DNA of 64,000 nt. It comes from Oenanthe sinensis. Lineage: Eukaryota; Streptophyta; Magnoliopsida; Apiales; Apiaceae. Under the pieces are notes generated by a model that did no database searches, was not told where the DNA came from, and saw only the letters and a list, made by a program, of their open reading frames with translations. Below are positions 23,101 to 34,699 of this stretch, one piece after another (positions within the stretch are counted from its first letter, which is position 1; the number at the start of each line of letters is the position of its first letter). The position numbers and the translations under genes are program-made. The stretch spans positions 16,561,631-16,625,630 of the forward strand of contig CM053802.1 in the NCBI GenBank assembly GCA_028671895.1, given 5' to 3'.

Positions 23101-23554
23101 AATATACATAAAAATTTATAAAAATAATATTAGTGCTAAATTACATTCTACTTATAATTAACAAATTACATTCTTTACACAAATTAATATTAGTGCTAAA
23201 TTGAGAATTTAAACTAGTTTAAACTTAAAAGTTAAAACTAGACAAAAATACTAGTGTCCAATGTTTGGTGGTAATATCTACTCGGCACTAGCATATTTAA
23301 AAATTCTCATAAGCCAAAATATGATGATCTTGGTCACTGCAGCAGAACAAAAAGTCAAAAACTAATATTTATCCTCCCAATTTCCAGGAGAAGCTTTCAA
23401 ACACATCAATGAGCAAGCTGCACAAAATCAAAGTTGAAAGATAATATTAGTTGATAAGTAAATAGGCAGCCTGGAAAAGTAACAATATACTTCAAATTTA
23501 AAATTTAAACTAGACAACCTCATTAATCTGCATTTCCCTTAGTAGTTAGTAGAG

Positions 23555-25844
23555 TCAAAGAGTCATTTTGTCAAAATCCAAATCAATCTCAACTTCCTTT
23601 GAGATGTAAGAATCCTGCATAAAGTAGTTATAATAGAAAATGTGAATTTAATTGCCATGGATACGAAAAGAACATGTATGAAATATTGAAATGCATATAT
23701 ACCTTGTTTGGTTTTTTAAGCCCGTATAATTCACGTACCCAATCAGCACCACACAATAACATCTCCACGGTATCAGGTTTTAAACAAGAGCGGTGTGGCT
23801 CAATAACTCTTCTGCCAGCGCTGAAAGTCGATTCTGAAGCAACTGTGCTCATCGGAATAGCCAAGATATCGCGAGCCATATTTGACAAGATTGGATATTT
23901 AGCACTATTTCCTTTCCACCAAGCTAATACATCAAAAGATTTTGAACAATTAGGAGCAGGAATGACAATTTTTTCAGCCAAATAGTCATCTAATTCTGAT
24001 TTGATGGGTTCAAGAATTGCACCACTCTCACGGACAAAATTTTCATATTCATTAATTCCTTGCGGCGTCTCTGTTTCATCCATATTGATGTAGTTATCTG
24101 ATGAGACTTGACTTGATTCAAAAAAATCAGCAGATTTTGCTCGATATTCAAGATAATATTCTTGATAGAGTTCATTTAGGACATTTTTTAAGTAAGCAAG
24201 ATTTCGATCTGCCTCACCTTCAAGTGGATAAAGAGTAGGAAAACAAAATTCAAGAAGCTTCATTTTAAAACGCGGATCCATAACAGCACCAATGGACATT
24301 GCCAAATTGCTCTCCCCCCAATATTTGTCAAATTTGATTTTCATCTCACCTACCATCTCTCTAATATGTAAATTCTGATCAAAAGATTTCCGGTCAAGTA
24401 TTTGTTTAACCTTTCTAATTTCTGCCAGGAACAAGTTTGACGTAGGATAATGAGTACCTGATACAATATTAGTGACAACATTAAATGCTTCTAAAATTGA
24501 ACAAATTCCTTCAACCTTTTCCCAATCCATCGCATTCGGAACATATTCCAAAAAGCCTTTATCAAATGAGGGATATCGCTGGAAAACTTGTTTAAATTCG
24601 ATAGCACAAATCAGCATCTTAAAAGTAGAATTCCAACGAGTAGGGACGTCTAAAATTAATTTTTTAGCCTTCAAATGTAGATGTTTAACAATTTCAGCAA
24701 ATTTTATCCTACGACCTTCTGATGCAGCCACATATTTCACACCATCTCTTATCTTTTCAACAATTCCATCTATTGGTTCTAATCCATCTTTTACACATAA
24801 ATTTAGTATGTGTGCACAACATCGAACCTGGAAAAGTTTTCCCTCAATAAGTAACAATGTTTTCCTAATATTATACATGTCCTTTAAAGTTCGTAAAGCA
24901 ACATCATTTGCCCTTGCATTATCAACACTCACTGTTCCAAATTTATCTACGATCTCCCAATCAGTTAAACACTTGGATATAGCCTCTGCGATTACAAATC
25001 CACTATGAGGAGGAGGGACATTACAAAAGCTTATGACTCTCATATTTAGCTTCCAATCACCATCTATCCAATGTGCAGTAATAACCATATATCCTATTTT
25101 CTGACTCGATGAAGTCCACATATCCGTGGTAATGTTAATCCTCTTAACAGAATTAAAAATTTCTTTTAACTTTTTCTTCTCAATTTCATAAGTACTTATA
25201 CAATCAGATTTTACAGTTGCCCTGCTAATTTTCTGCCAAAAGGGAGTAGCTTTTCTCATAAGCTCGTTAAACATAAAACTCTCAACATGGATAAAAGGCA
25301 ACTCATTTACCATTATATAGTGGGAGACGGTTTTTCTCATATCGGCATGATCATACTTAAAATTAGTAATTGTTACCTCTGAGGAACTATCTCCAGGTTG
25401 CAATTGAAGCTGTGTCTGCCTTAGCCCAAATCCATGTGCAATCTTGCATTTGTCAACATGTCTGTTCAGAGATGATGTTGAAGAAGTAGGACCGCGTTTT
25501 AACTCAGTCTGACAAAGTGTACACCTTGCCCACTTTTTACCATCACGCTCAAATTCTACCAGGAACTTCCAAGATGCAGATGTTTTTTTTCTTGACCTTT
25601 TTGTGTAAGGAACTAGAACTTCTTCAGTTTGCATATCGCCTTGTTTACTTGTTACTTCACTTACTTTTTGTTTGGAAGATGAAGTAGAGCATGTACCACT
25701 TCTTTTTCTTTTTCTAAGACTAGTACTAATCTCCTGTTGTTCACCCGTGTCTTCCGATGGAGTTTCATCTCCGATACTTCTAATGTTTTCTTCAAATACA
25801 GCATTCTCTGGGATAACTTCTATGTTTGATTTTCTTGCTTTCAT
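23555..25844 (-). CDS. hAT transposase (BED zinc finger, hAT dimerisation), 733 aa
   Basis: The main exon is 25844-23703. A GT-AG intron (23702-23615, 88 bp) follows GLKKPNK, and a last exon (23614-23555) adds DSYISKEVEIDLDFDKMTL and a stop. Reading on without splicing gives a less family-like tail, so I prefer the spliced form. Residues about 90-136 form a BED zinc finger (SWKFLVEFERDGKKWARC; ligands C108, C111, H129, C133). The middle has the RNase H-like catalytic region (NITTDMWTSSSQKIGYMVIT, CCAHILNLCV, PTRWNSTFKML). The C-terminus has the hAT dimerisation motif (ILAIPMSTVASESTFSAGRR). It is a nuclear DNA-binding cut-and-paste transposase of the RICESLEEPER/DAYSLEEPER-like plant group, without stops or frameshifts. 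Confidence 0.93.
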
Positions 25845-26214
25845 TTCATACGAAACCCTAAAACAAATTTATCAAGTGTCAAACAAAAAGATAATTAGAG
25901 AAAAGCTAATCGAACATGCTACATGTATGTATTATTGCGTATATGAGAAAGGAGACATAGCAGTTGCAATTGATTAGAAGAACTCAGAAGAGAGGCGGAA
26001 GAACCCTAATACCCTTTTCACTTTTTAAGTCGATTGGTGTTGTACTGTTGTGTGTAATTGTGTTAGGCTGTTAGTGTAAGTCTCTAGATTGTGTTTTCTG
26101 TAAGTTTAACTTGGGCTTAGTGCAAGTTTAACTTGGGCTTAATGATTTTATTTATATTTGGGCCTGTCCATTAAAACTTAAAAACAAGTCTAAATAAAAA
26201 AAAAAAAAATATCG

Positions 26215-26400
26215 AAAAACCCGACTCGACTCGGGATCGACTCGGTAGGCTCGTTACCGACTCGACTCGACTCGGGTCATTAACGAACCCGAGTTCGGCG
26301 CAAAAAAAAAACTCGTTAAATAATCGAGTTCGAGCTCGACTCGGTTAGAAAAACTCGAGATCGAACTCGTTAAGGAAAAGCTCGACTCGACTCGACTCGT
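26215..26400. repeat. Right subterminal ACTCG repeat array of the hAT element
   Basis: Repeated CCGACTCGACTCGG and AACTCGAGATCGAACTCG motifs, the counterpart of 22880-23100. Confidence 0.85.
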
Positions 26401-26411
26401 TTACAGCTCTA

Positions 26412-26419
26412 GAAAAATA
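26412..26419. repeat. Right 8-bp target-site duplication of the hAT element
   Basis: GAAAAATA, identical to 22863-22870. Confidence 0.92.
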
Positions 26420-26463
26420 TATTGGGACGATTTGGGAGTGTCACCTAACCGTCTCCGTCTTCT

Positions 26464-26465
<2 letters not shown>

Positions 26466-26530
<65 letters not shown>
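26466..26530. repeat. (TA)n microsatellite, left of element A
   Basis: About 32 uninterrupted TA units. It begins 47 bp after the hAT target duplication. Confidence 0.95.
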
Positions 26531-26532
<2 letters not shown>

Positions 26533-27203
26533 CAAGTGATCAAATAGAAAATAACTTAGAATAGAAAATAGAAAATAAGATCTACACCACATATTCAATC
26601 TAATCTAATGGCAAGGAGAGACATCCGCACATAAATCAAATGCACCCTCATACACCCAATCCTACATAATCCCTCCGTTTTTAATTTGATTTTTCCCGTT
26701 AATTAGTGAACTTTTTTTCAAATCTAACTTCACCACATTTTTCTCCATCTCCCAACAATCAGTTTGCATACCATATGTGATATATTCCGGTGACTTTTAT
26801 TTTTCCGGCAATTTCCATTATTTTTTGTAAACCCAGGATATATAATTTAGTGATTTCTGTAATACAAATTAGTGATTTCTATTATACAAATTAGTGGTTT
26901 CTGTAATATAATTTAGTGATTGAAGTTCGAATCTGATAAGTGACGAATTTATTTTAATTATAAATTATATTCGCCGAAATATGACACATATGGTATGGAA
27001 ACTAATCGTTGGGAGATGAAAAAAAATGTGGTGAAGTTAGATTTGAAAAAAACTTTGTCAATTGACGGGAAAAATCAAATTAAAAACGGAGGAGAATAGA
27101 TGAGATTGTGTGTGTGAGGGTGTATATAATTTGTGTGTGGGTGCGGCTGGTATAAGGATAATGTTTTCTATTTCTCATTTAAGCTATTTTCTATTTGAGC
27201 AGG

Positions 27204-27208
<5 letters not shown>
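26531..27208. mobile_element. Fold-back element A, copy 1 (678 bp), embedded in (TA)n
   Basis: The ends are inverted repeats (TGATCAAATAGAAAATAACT against GCTCAAATAGAAAATAGCTT). Most of each half pairs with the other. For example CCCTCCGTTTTTAATTTGAT and CTTCACCACATTTTTC at 26670-26750 have complements at 27020-27095. The element could therefore fold into a hairpin of about 300 bp per arm. There is no coding capacity. TA arrays flank it on both sides. A second copy in the same orientation is at 56849-57528. Confidence 0.8.

Positions 27209-27257
<49 letters not shown>
27209..27257. repeat. (TA)n microsatellite between elements A and B
   Basis: About 24 TA units directly joining the ends of two unrelated elements. 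Confidence 0.95.
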
Positions 27258-27262
<5 letters not shown>

Positions 27263-28871
27263 GATCGAGGGAGACCCCTATTCAGTGAGAGACCGAGAGA
27301 CCCCTCTCATCTACCATTAATTTATTTTTAATTCAATGATTAAGATTTGATGCATATCTTTAATTTATAATAATTTTTATACTATAAATGATAGTATAGG
27401 AATTATGAAAATACAGTATATATGTACATTAAAGACACATGGTATACATAATATTACCATGTATGTAAAGATTGTGTATATTTTTCAAATTTAAGTTGCC
27501 ATATATGCGTTGATATCTTCCATTTAATTTTTTCGTTAGGTGAAATCTTCTATTTAATTTATTCCATATATTTCTTCTATATAATTTATTCCATATATTT
27601 CTTCTATATAATGTATTCCATATATTTATTTTAATAATATTAATAAGATTCTTTTATATGTTATACTAGTTATCTTATTAATATTAATAATATTAGTAAG
27701 ATTCTTTTATGTGTTCGTTTAATATTAATAAAATTCTTTTATTAGATTCATCTAAAGTGTTTTAAAATATAAATAATAATATATTATGTATCAATTATTC
27801 TCTAGATACCAAAATAATATAAATCTCGTTTTAAAAAATTAAAAACACTTAATAAGGAATCTTGTATTTAAATATACAAAACACTAAAGAGAATAATATA
27901 TTGAAAAATTTAAGACTATCTGATATTTAAAAAGTGCTTAAGAAAATCTTGTAATAAAAAATATTTAAGATAATCTTGTATTAAAAGATATAAAACATTT
28001 AAAAAAACCTTATATGAAAAAATAATTCAGGAAATTTTATATTTTGAAAAATACAGAACACATAAGATAATCTTATATTAAAAAAATTATAATTTTTTAA
28101 GATACAGAACATATAAGAGAATCTTAAAAATATTTTTAAGAGAATCTTGTATTAGAATATTATATTAAAAATATTTTAGAGATATTAAAAATATTATATA
28201 TATATATACTTTAGAATATTATATTAAGAATATTATATTCAAAATATTTTAGAGAATCTTATATTAAAAAGCACTTAAGAGAATCTTATAAAACACTTAA
28301 AATTATCTGATATTTAAAAAACTCTTAAGAGAATCGTATATTAAAAAACACTTAAGAGAATCTTGTATTAGAAAATAAAAAACATTTTGAAAAATCTTAT
28401 ATAAAAAAAATCACTTAAAAAGAATTTTATGTTGAAAATACTTAAAAGAACTTATATTAGGAAATATAAATCACTTTGAAGATTTTGATATTAAAAAAAT
28501 ATAAAACACTTATTAAATAATGATATTATGATTCTCTTAAGTGATCTATTAAGTATTATTGAATCTAGTAAATTGCAGATTAAAGGGTGTAAGTATCGTA
28601 TAAAAGATAAAATATAATTTATTCTTGGATTGTCAACTTACCAAAAATAAAAGATTATTTTAATCACTCCTTAAATGTTAATTAATGTGTATTACCATGT
28701 ATTTGAATTGTTGAACCGTATAAGTAAAAAATACATATTCAATGAACTTGATTTTGTGAGGTAATTACATCAAAGCCATTATATGATGTTTTAATAATTA
28801 AATAAATATTATATATAATGAATGGTGGAGATTGAGGTCTCTTCTCTTGATAAAAGGGGTCTACGTAGAAC

Positions 28872-28878
<7 letters not shown>
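27258..28878. mobile_element. Element B (1621 bp), embedded in (TA)n, with internal minisatellite
   Basis: The two ends are imperfect inverted repeats. The left has CAGGATCGAGGGAGACCCCT and then GAGAGACC and CATCTACCATTAAT. The right, reversed, has GGGTAGGGTTCTACGTAGAC and then CCCCTTTTATC, GAGACCTC and CTCCACCATTCAT. TA arrays flank both sides. There is no protein-coding capacity. The interior is dominated by a degenerate tandem repeat (27760-28510). Confidence 0.65.
27760..28510. repeat. Degenerate minisatellite inside element B
   Basis: About twenty diverged units of 25-40 bp built on CTTAAGAGAATCTTATATTA followed by an A-run and often TATAAAACA. Confidence 0.8.

Positions 28879-28946
<68 letters not shown>
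28879..28946. repeat. (TA)n microsatellite, right of element B
   Basis: About 33 TA units. Confidence 0.95.
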
Positions 28947-28950
<4 letters not shown>

Positions 28951-29832
28951 TTAGGACATGCTTAGGACGAACTATGGTTACCATTTATAAGTAGATCCTA
29001 GTAAATTCTAGTGATATAAGGAATCACTAGGATACTGTTGGAGCCCATATTTCAGTCTCATTCCTTAAATTTTAGTTTAGGGTCCTGTTAGAAATGCTCT
29101 TATACTAGCATCATTTTCACAGTAATTTGATGGGTTATGTATAATTCTAATTGATATGTTTTAATTATTAATTTATGTAATCAGCCGATGTCATGAAATA
29201 ATTATATGCTAATAGGGGTATAGATCGAGCGATTTACTTACTAGATACTTACTAGAGACACACATATGATTAACATAATTGAATTTTATTTTTTTTGTTA
29301 GAGGAAAATAATTTCATAAATGAAGTGTATCAAAATACAATTTGATCAGAAGGTTTTCTTTCATTCAATAAAATTTATCATCTAACCGAAAGACATACAT
29401 ATAAGATGTCTCCGGACACTTAAGACAATAAAACCTTAAAGCCTGAAGAGGAAACTCCATAAATATCAACCTACAATTACATCCTTAAAATAGTTGAAAT
29501 GTCTCTATTTTTCGTGATACGTGTAATTGTTTCTCCCACCTCAATTCAGTTTAATCGTTTTTTTCTTTGTTCCAGAAAACCATATAGAGAATAAATAAAA
29601 TAAAATATCTTAGTAAATCTTGTCCAATAATTTTTTAAATTATTCTCATACATTACTAAGATCATTTTGGTTAGATACCTAAAAATAACAAATAATAATA
29701 TACATATTTAAACAATACATAAATAATAAATCTTATCATTTAAGCTATAAATAAAATATTAATAAATAGAATAACCAACTTTACTTTTATATATTTCAAA
29801 CAAACTACATTAAAAGATATTAAATGAAATTA
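28947..29832. other. Intergenic, no feature recognised
   Basis: AT-rich unique-looking DNA. Phrases such as TTAGGGTCCTGTTAGAAATG near 29079 resemble MITE ends, but I found no partner. Confidence 0.45.
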
Positions 29833-29837
29833 AAACT
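29833..29837. repeat. Left 5-bp target-site duplication of the solo LTR
   Basis: AAACT, matching 33864-33868. Confidence 0.75.
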
Positions 29838-32800
29838 TGTGACGCCCTCCAAACCCGGGGTCTAGATTTGGGGGTCACCAACGAGTCAACAACCAATAAT
29901 AACAGTAAAATAATGAACCAGAGGCGCACTGACCCCGCCAACAACTAAGGATCGCTAACAGGTTATAGTATGAAATTAAACAGCTGAAACTAAAAGTAAA
30001 TCCAAATCAATTTATTACACACCAGAAACTAAATCCAAAACTCAAATCCATAAGTTTAGATAAATTTTAAGTCTAAATTCATTTTATTACACATTCTATC
30101 TACAGCAAAACTGTAAACAACTAAATACCTGGGAAGCCCGAGAATCGAGCCGCCCCAACACCTGAGGCTCTCTATGCCCGCTAGAGCTATCACTGTGACT
30201 CATACTGGGTATCTAGCAGAATTTAATAAAATGCAAGAGTGAGCCAAAGAAATGCTCAGCAAGTATATGAACAATTGAAATTAAATCAAGATATGAAATC
30301 TGTATAGAAAACGGAATATAAAACAGTTTATTATAAAAATTGTACAGTAAATAAATCACAATTTATCTCAACTGAAATAATGCAGTATGTCATCAAAATG
30401 AATCAACTGCTCAAAATCAATATATAATAACCATGTTGGCAATATGGATTGGATACAACATATAAACACTATTGCTCCCTGATCAGTCTAAAAGCAATAT
30501 GACCTCTTTATACCCTACCGGTATATTTCTATACCCGTAGTTATAACAAGGATTCTCAAAATATAGGTACCAAAATAGGCAAGTAATGTTAGCCTATAGG
30601 AAGATGGATTGGTTACCATATCCTCCTCAATAAATGCTGGACTATTATTTCAGAGCCTCTTACGCTAGAATTCCAATCCAATAGAGCAACCCCAAATAAA
30701 ATAAGGTATGCTTAGTTTCAACTACAGACCCTATCCTCGTTATTTATACAATAATTCGCTGGATATGATGAGTTTATTATAATCATCTTTCAATATTCAG
30801 AGTACGAATAACAAATAACTCTGATGCACAGAATAAAATAGGAATCATAAATAGCTCTGAACAATAACTATTTATCATGATATGAATAATCGAAACAGTA
30901 AAACAAAAGTGTTTAAGAGGATCAAAAAAAAAATACTTGCACAATAAAAATATTTAAGATTCACAAATAGCTCTGAACAATAACTATTTGTCATGATATG
31001 AACAATTGAGACAGTAAAAATAAATAAAAGTGTTTGAGATTATCAAAGTGAAAATACTTGTCTGGTGTAAAAGTTGTCCTAACGTGAATGGGACGACTAC
31101 ACACTCCTCGTCTATCTACTACCTCGCTCGTATCTACCAACAAAATATTCTAATTTAAATTATAGTGTCTACCCATGCGTTCTATTAATAATAAACACCA
31201 AATAATAATTAATAAACAAGTAGTATCAATTAACAGACGAGTAAGCACATAAATCATATAACATGTTAGACTCGCAAATAAAAGAGCAGTCAAAGAATCA
31301 AGAATAAACTCTAAAATATTATTTGAGTCAAAGTGGATCGTTGTTATCTATTCCGGATAATTATTGGATCCCTAAATATTTAATAAAATAATAATCCGGG
31401 TTAATAAATAAATTAAAAAATTGAAACTATTTTTAGAATTTTTAGATTATTTTTAGGGTCTCAAACAAATTTATTTCATTTAAAACAGGTAAAAGAATTA
31501 ATTAATTAATTAACTAACTAATAAAAATAAAAATAAATAAATCATTTTTGTTTCTCAAAATAAATAAATTCAATTATTTTTAATTATATTTAAATAATAT
31601 TTAACTAATTAAATTAATTGATCAAAATGAATTAATCAATCAATTTAGATTAATTAAATTATTATGTAAATAAATTTAAAATAATTAAATTAAATTATTT
31701 TTTTTAAATCAAAATAATTTATTTTAGTTTTTGAAATCATTTTCAAAATTAAAGATAATTTCTAAGAGTAGTGCTGAAATTAAATTTAAGAAACATTTAA
31801 CAAAAACAAGCAACTCAAATAATTCCAATTAACCTACAACTAAAGTTTGAAGCCTGTTTGCATAAGCATATACAACTCAGACTCAAGTACATGTCACTCC
31901 CAACAACCCGAGTAAGCACATAAATCATATATTACAAACGAATTTAATTTAATCAAATTAAGTCAATAATAAAATTTGATAATTACATAATTAATTCTTT
32001 GCTTAGTTACTCCAACACCAATTTGAGTGCAATTTGTTTGTGAGCAAAATATCACAGTTTGGCTTGTCCATATCTCTGAGTATTCAAGTAATCACATTAC
32101 AAGCTTAAATGCTTAAATTCCTTGTAAGAAATAGTAACAAATATAGGTAAAAAAACTCCTCATATACAGATATGTTATCATTAGACCCCTAATTTTAAAA
32201 CAAGCACTAACAAAAAAATAATATGTAAAAGAGTTTTCAAAGATTAGCAATTAGTTGTACTAAATTTATGTATGACCTACTCAAATGTCATGTTATTGTC
32301 TATCTAGATAGAACACTTGTATATCACGATGGTCCCGATACAAATCATGCTCATTAACTTTTCTTAACATTTTAAAATTAATCTATTTTTAGCATTTATC
32401 CATAATTACACCAAATATAAAAGGACAGTAAATAATTTTACACTAAAGACTCCAGCTTTCACCCTAAACATTAAATTACCAATCACAAATTACTAAGTTA
32501 ATCCAAATAATTTCAAAAGCAAGTAGAGTCTATCACCAAAAATACATATATTTTATACACTAAACTACAAAACCATCTAATCTTTAATGTATGCAATGCA
32601 AAAGATAGAAAGATTGGAGCTTTAACAACATACAACACAACTGAGATACCAGACTCAAGACCCAAGCTACGTAGCTCCGATTTCGGTCAAAGACAGGAAA
32701 ACACCGATCAAAATCCAGAGATCGGAACTTCTCTGATGACTCAAAATTAGTCATCAAACACAACTAAAACAAAGTCACTTGAATCTACAGAGGCTAGAGC

Positions 32801-33863
32801 TCGCAGAGACCAATCAAACACACAAACCACCTACAACGGAGCCGGAATCAACGGGGAAGGTGACCAGAAAATATTCTGGTGAATCAACAACACAGACCAA
32901 ACTCAAATCAAACACTACACACAAGTTACTATACTCTTGTACAACACAAATAAAACCAAAGCTATGCAGAAACATTACTTAGTCCCTGATTCTGATCAAA
33001 TCGGAAAAACTCCGGTCAAATACCGATGACTACAAAAATGAGCTCAGAAAATATAACAATTATATCAGTACCATCGTTGTCCAAAGGCCTATGCAACCAC
33101 AACATCCAATTACACTAACAATCAACCAAACTAATTAATGAAAAATGATAACAAGGCAGGTAATAACCAAAACTTGAAACACAGATATTTTAATGAAATT
33201 GAAGATATAATCAAGTAGCAGGAATCGCAAGCTTTATAACGGTTGACAAATAGATTATAGAATCACCTTAAATCAACCAAGTGAATCGATGAACGGGAAC
33301 CCTAGCTTTGTCCCTGATTAACAAGTAGTGCTAATCAATTTTGATTGAATTAATTTTAATAAAACTATTTATATTTTTAGAAAATCTAGGGGCTTAATTT
33401 TGATTAAAAGCTAATTTATCCCATAATTAATAATAAAAGCCCAAAAATATATTTTATGAGATAAAATATAAAAATAATTATTTTTAAAGTAATATAATAT
33501 ATATGTCAAAATTCTCCAAAAATTATGAATGGTCCAAAAATAATAAAATAAATTTATTTGGAGAATTTTATCATTTCCATAAAAATAAAGGAACAAAAAA
33601 ATAAGGTATCCGATCTTCAGCAGGGGTTAGGTCCGATAATAACAAATAAAAATAATCTAGTTTTAACGAAACAGAAATTACAGTAAAATAGAATAAAATA
33701 TTTTGAACTACACAAAAGTCACATAGCACATATCCGATAATTTTCCTATTTAATAAAAATCTAAACACAATTAATTGCATTAAAAATAATCTATCACACC
33801 AAAAATTATATTAAAAGCACATTTAATTATTATTAAATAAACAAAATTTTCTCGAGCGTTACA
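29838..33863. mobile_element. Solo LTR, about 4.0 kb, probably Ty3/Gypsy
   Basis: The segment starts TGTGACGCCCTCC and ends CTCGAGCGTTACA, giving TG...CA termini with the short inverted repeat TGTGACGC/GCGTTACA, as in several plant Gypsy LTRs. A 5-bp duplication (AAACT) flanks it. There is no primer-binding site, polypurine tract or pol gene inside, so it is best read as one very long LTR left by recombination between two LTRs. About 30230-30275 has GCTCAGCAAGTATATGAAC, a phrase common in such LTRs. Small open stretches (e.g. 32779-32982) are not gene-like. Confidence 0.7.
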
Positions 33864-33868
33864 AAACT
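33864..33868. repeat. Right 5-bp target-site duplication of the solo LTR
   Basis: AAACT, matching 29833-29837. Confidence 0.75.
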
Positions 33869-34069
33869 TGTCATTTGAAAACAAAACTGACAAATAAATG
33901 ATGTTAATAAATTATCATAAATGAAATTAAAAGTCACAAAATTATAATTGGAAACTGTCAAAATAAACTCCACTAATTACATATCAACTATCAATCACTC
34001 TCAAAATTACTCCTCAAGAAAACAAATCAAGACACCAATTTGAACTTGTCAAAATACAATTACACACTT

Positions 34070-34690
34070 TATACATACTAGCTTATACTCCATGTGATGC
34101 ATGAGTTTTCTTTTTAATAATAATTTTATAATTAAATTATTAGAAATTTATATTTATTCAATTTTAATATATTTTCTTCTGAAATAATATTAAGTTAATT
34201 ATTGATATTGATTGATAATCAAACCTTAATCATTTTATTAACAAATAAATCTATAAATATTATTAATCTAATTTTTGTACTCGTGGGGAATCGAACATGA
34301 ATCAAATAATTAATAATTAATAATATTTAAGAATTTACGTCTCAACCCGTGACGACCATACCGTATTATCTCCCTTGTTCCAATTATATAGAGGATTTAA
34401 TTTTAATAATAATTTTATAATTAATTTATTAAATTTTTAAAAATTTATATTTATTCAATTTTAATATATTTTCTTCTAAAATAATATTAAGTTAATTATT
34501 GATATAGGTTGATAATCGTATTTTAAACATTTTATTAACAAATAAATTTACAAATATTATTAAATTAATTTTTGTACTCACATGTAATCGAACATGGATT
34601 AATTAATTAAATAACTATTAATAATTAGAAATTTACATTCTTACCCCTGACGACCATACCATATTATCTCTCTTATTTCAATTATATATT
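34070..34690. repeat. Tandem duplication of a roughly 290-bp dispersed repeat
   Basis: Unit one (about 34105-34393) and unit two (about 34394-34690) share the blocks TTTAATAATAATTTTATAAT, ATATTTTCTTCT, TATTAAGTTAATTATTGATA, ATCGAACATG and GACGACCATACC in the same order. A diverged copy in the opposite direction lies at about 45880-46145. The ATCGAACATG block resembles a tRNA-type B box, so a SINE-like origin is possible. Confidence 0.65.
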
Positions 34691-34699
34691 TGATATAAT

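Larger units (their letters stand above)
22871..26411 (-). mobile_element. Complete autonomous-looking hAT transposon (3541 bp)
   Basis: The element begins TAGAGCTGTTTAACGA and ends in the reverse complement of TAGAGCTGTAAACGAG, an hAT-type terminal inverted repeat. It is flanked by a perfect 8-bp duplication (GAAAAATA). Both subterminal regions (22890-23100 and 26215-26400) are packed with direct and inverted copies of GACTCGACTCG, likely transposase-binding arrays. Inside is one uninterrupted transposase gene in antisense. Intact ends, target duplication and coding capacity suggest a recent, possibly still mobile insertion. Confidence 0.93.

Noticed and set aside
23674..25008. Plus-strand open frames opposite the hAT transposase
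   Set aside because: Shadow frames of the 733-codon transposase on the other strand.
26401..28984. Open frames with long Ile-Tyr runs (26401-26598, 27110-27331, 28739-28984)
   Set aside because: They are translations of (TA)n microsatellites.
32779..32982. A 67-codon open frame inside the solo LTR
   Set aside because: Thr/Lys/Gln-rich low-complexity frame without conserved motifs or splice context.
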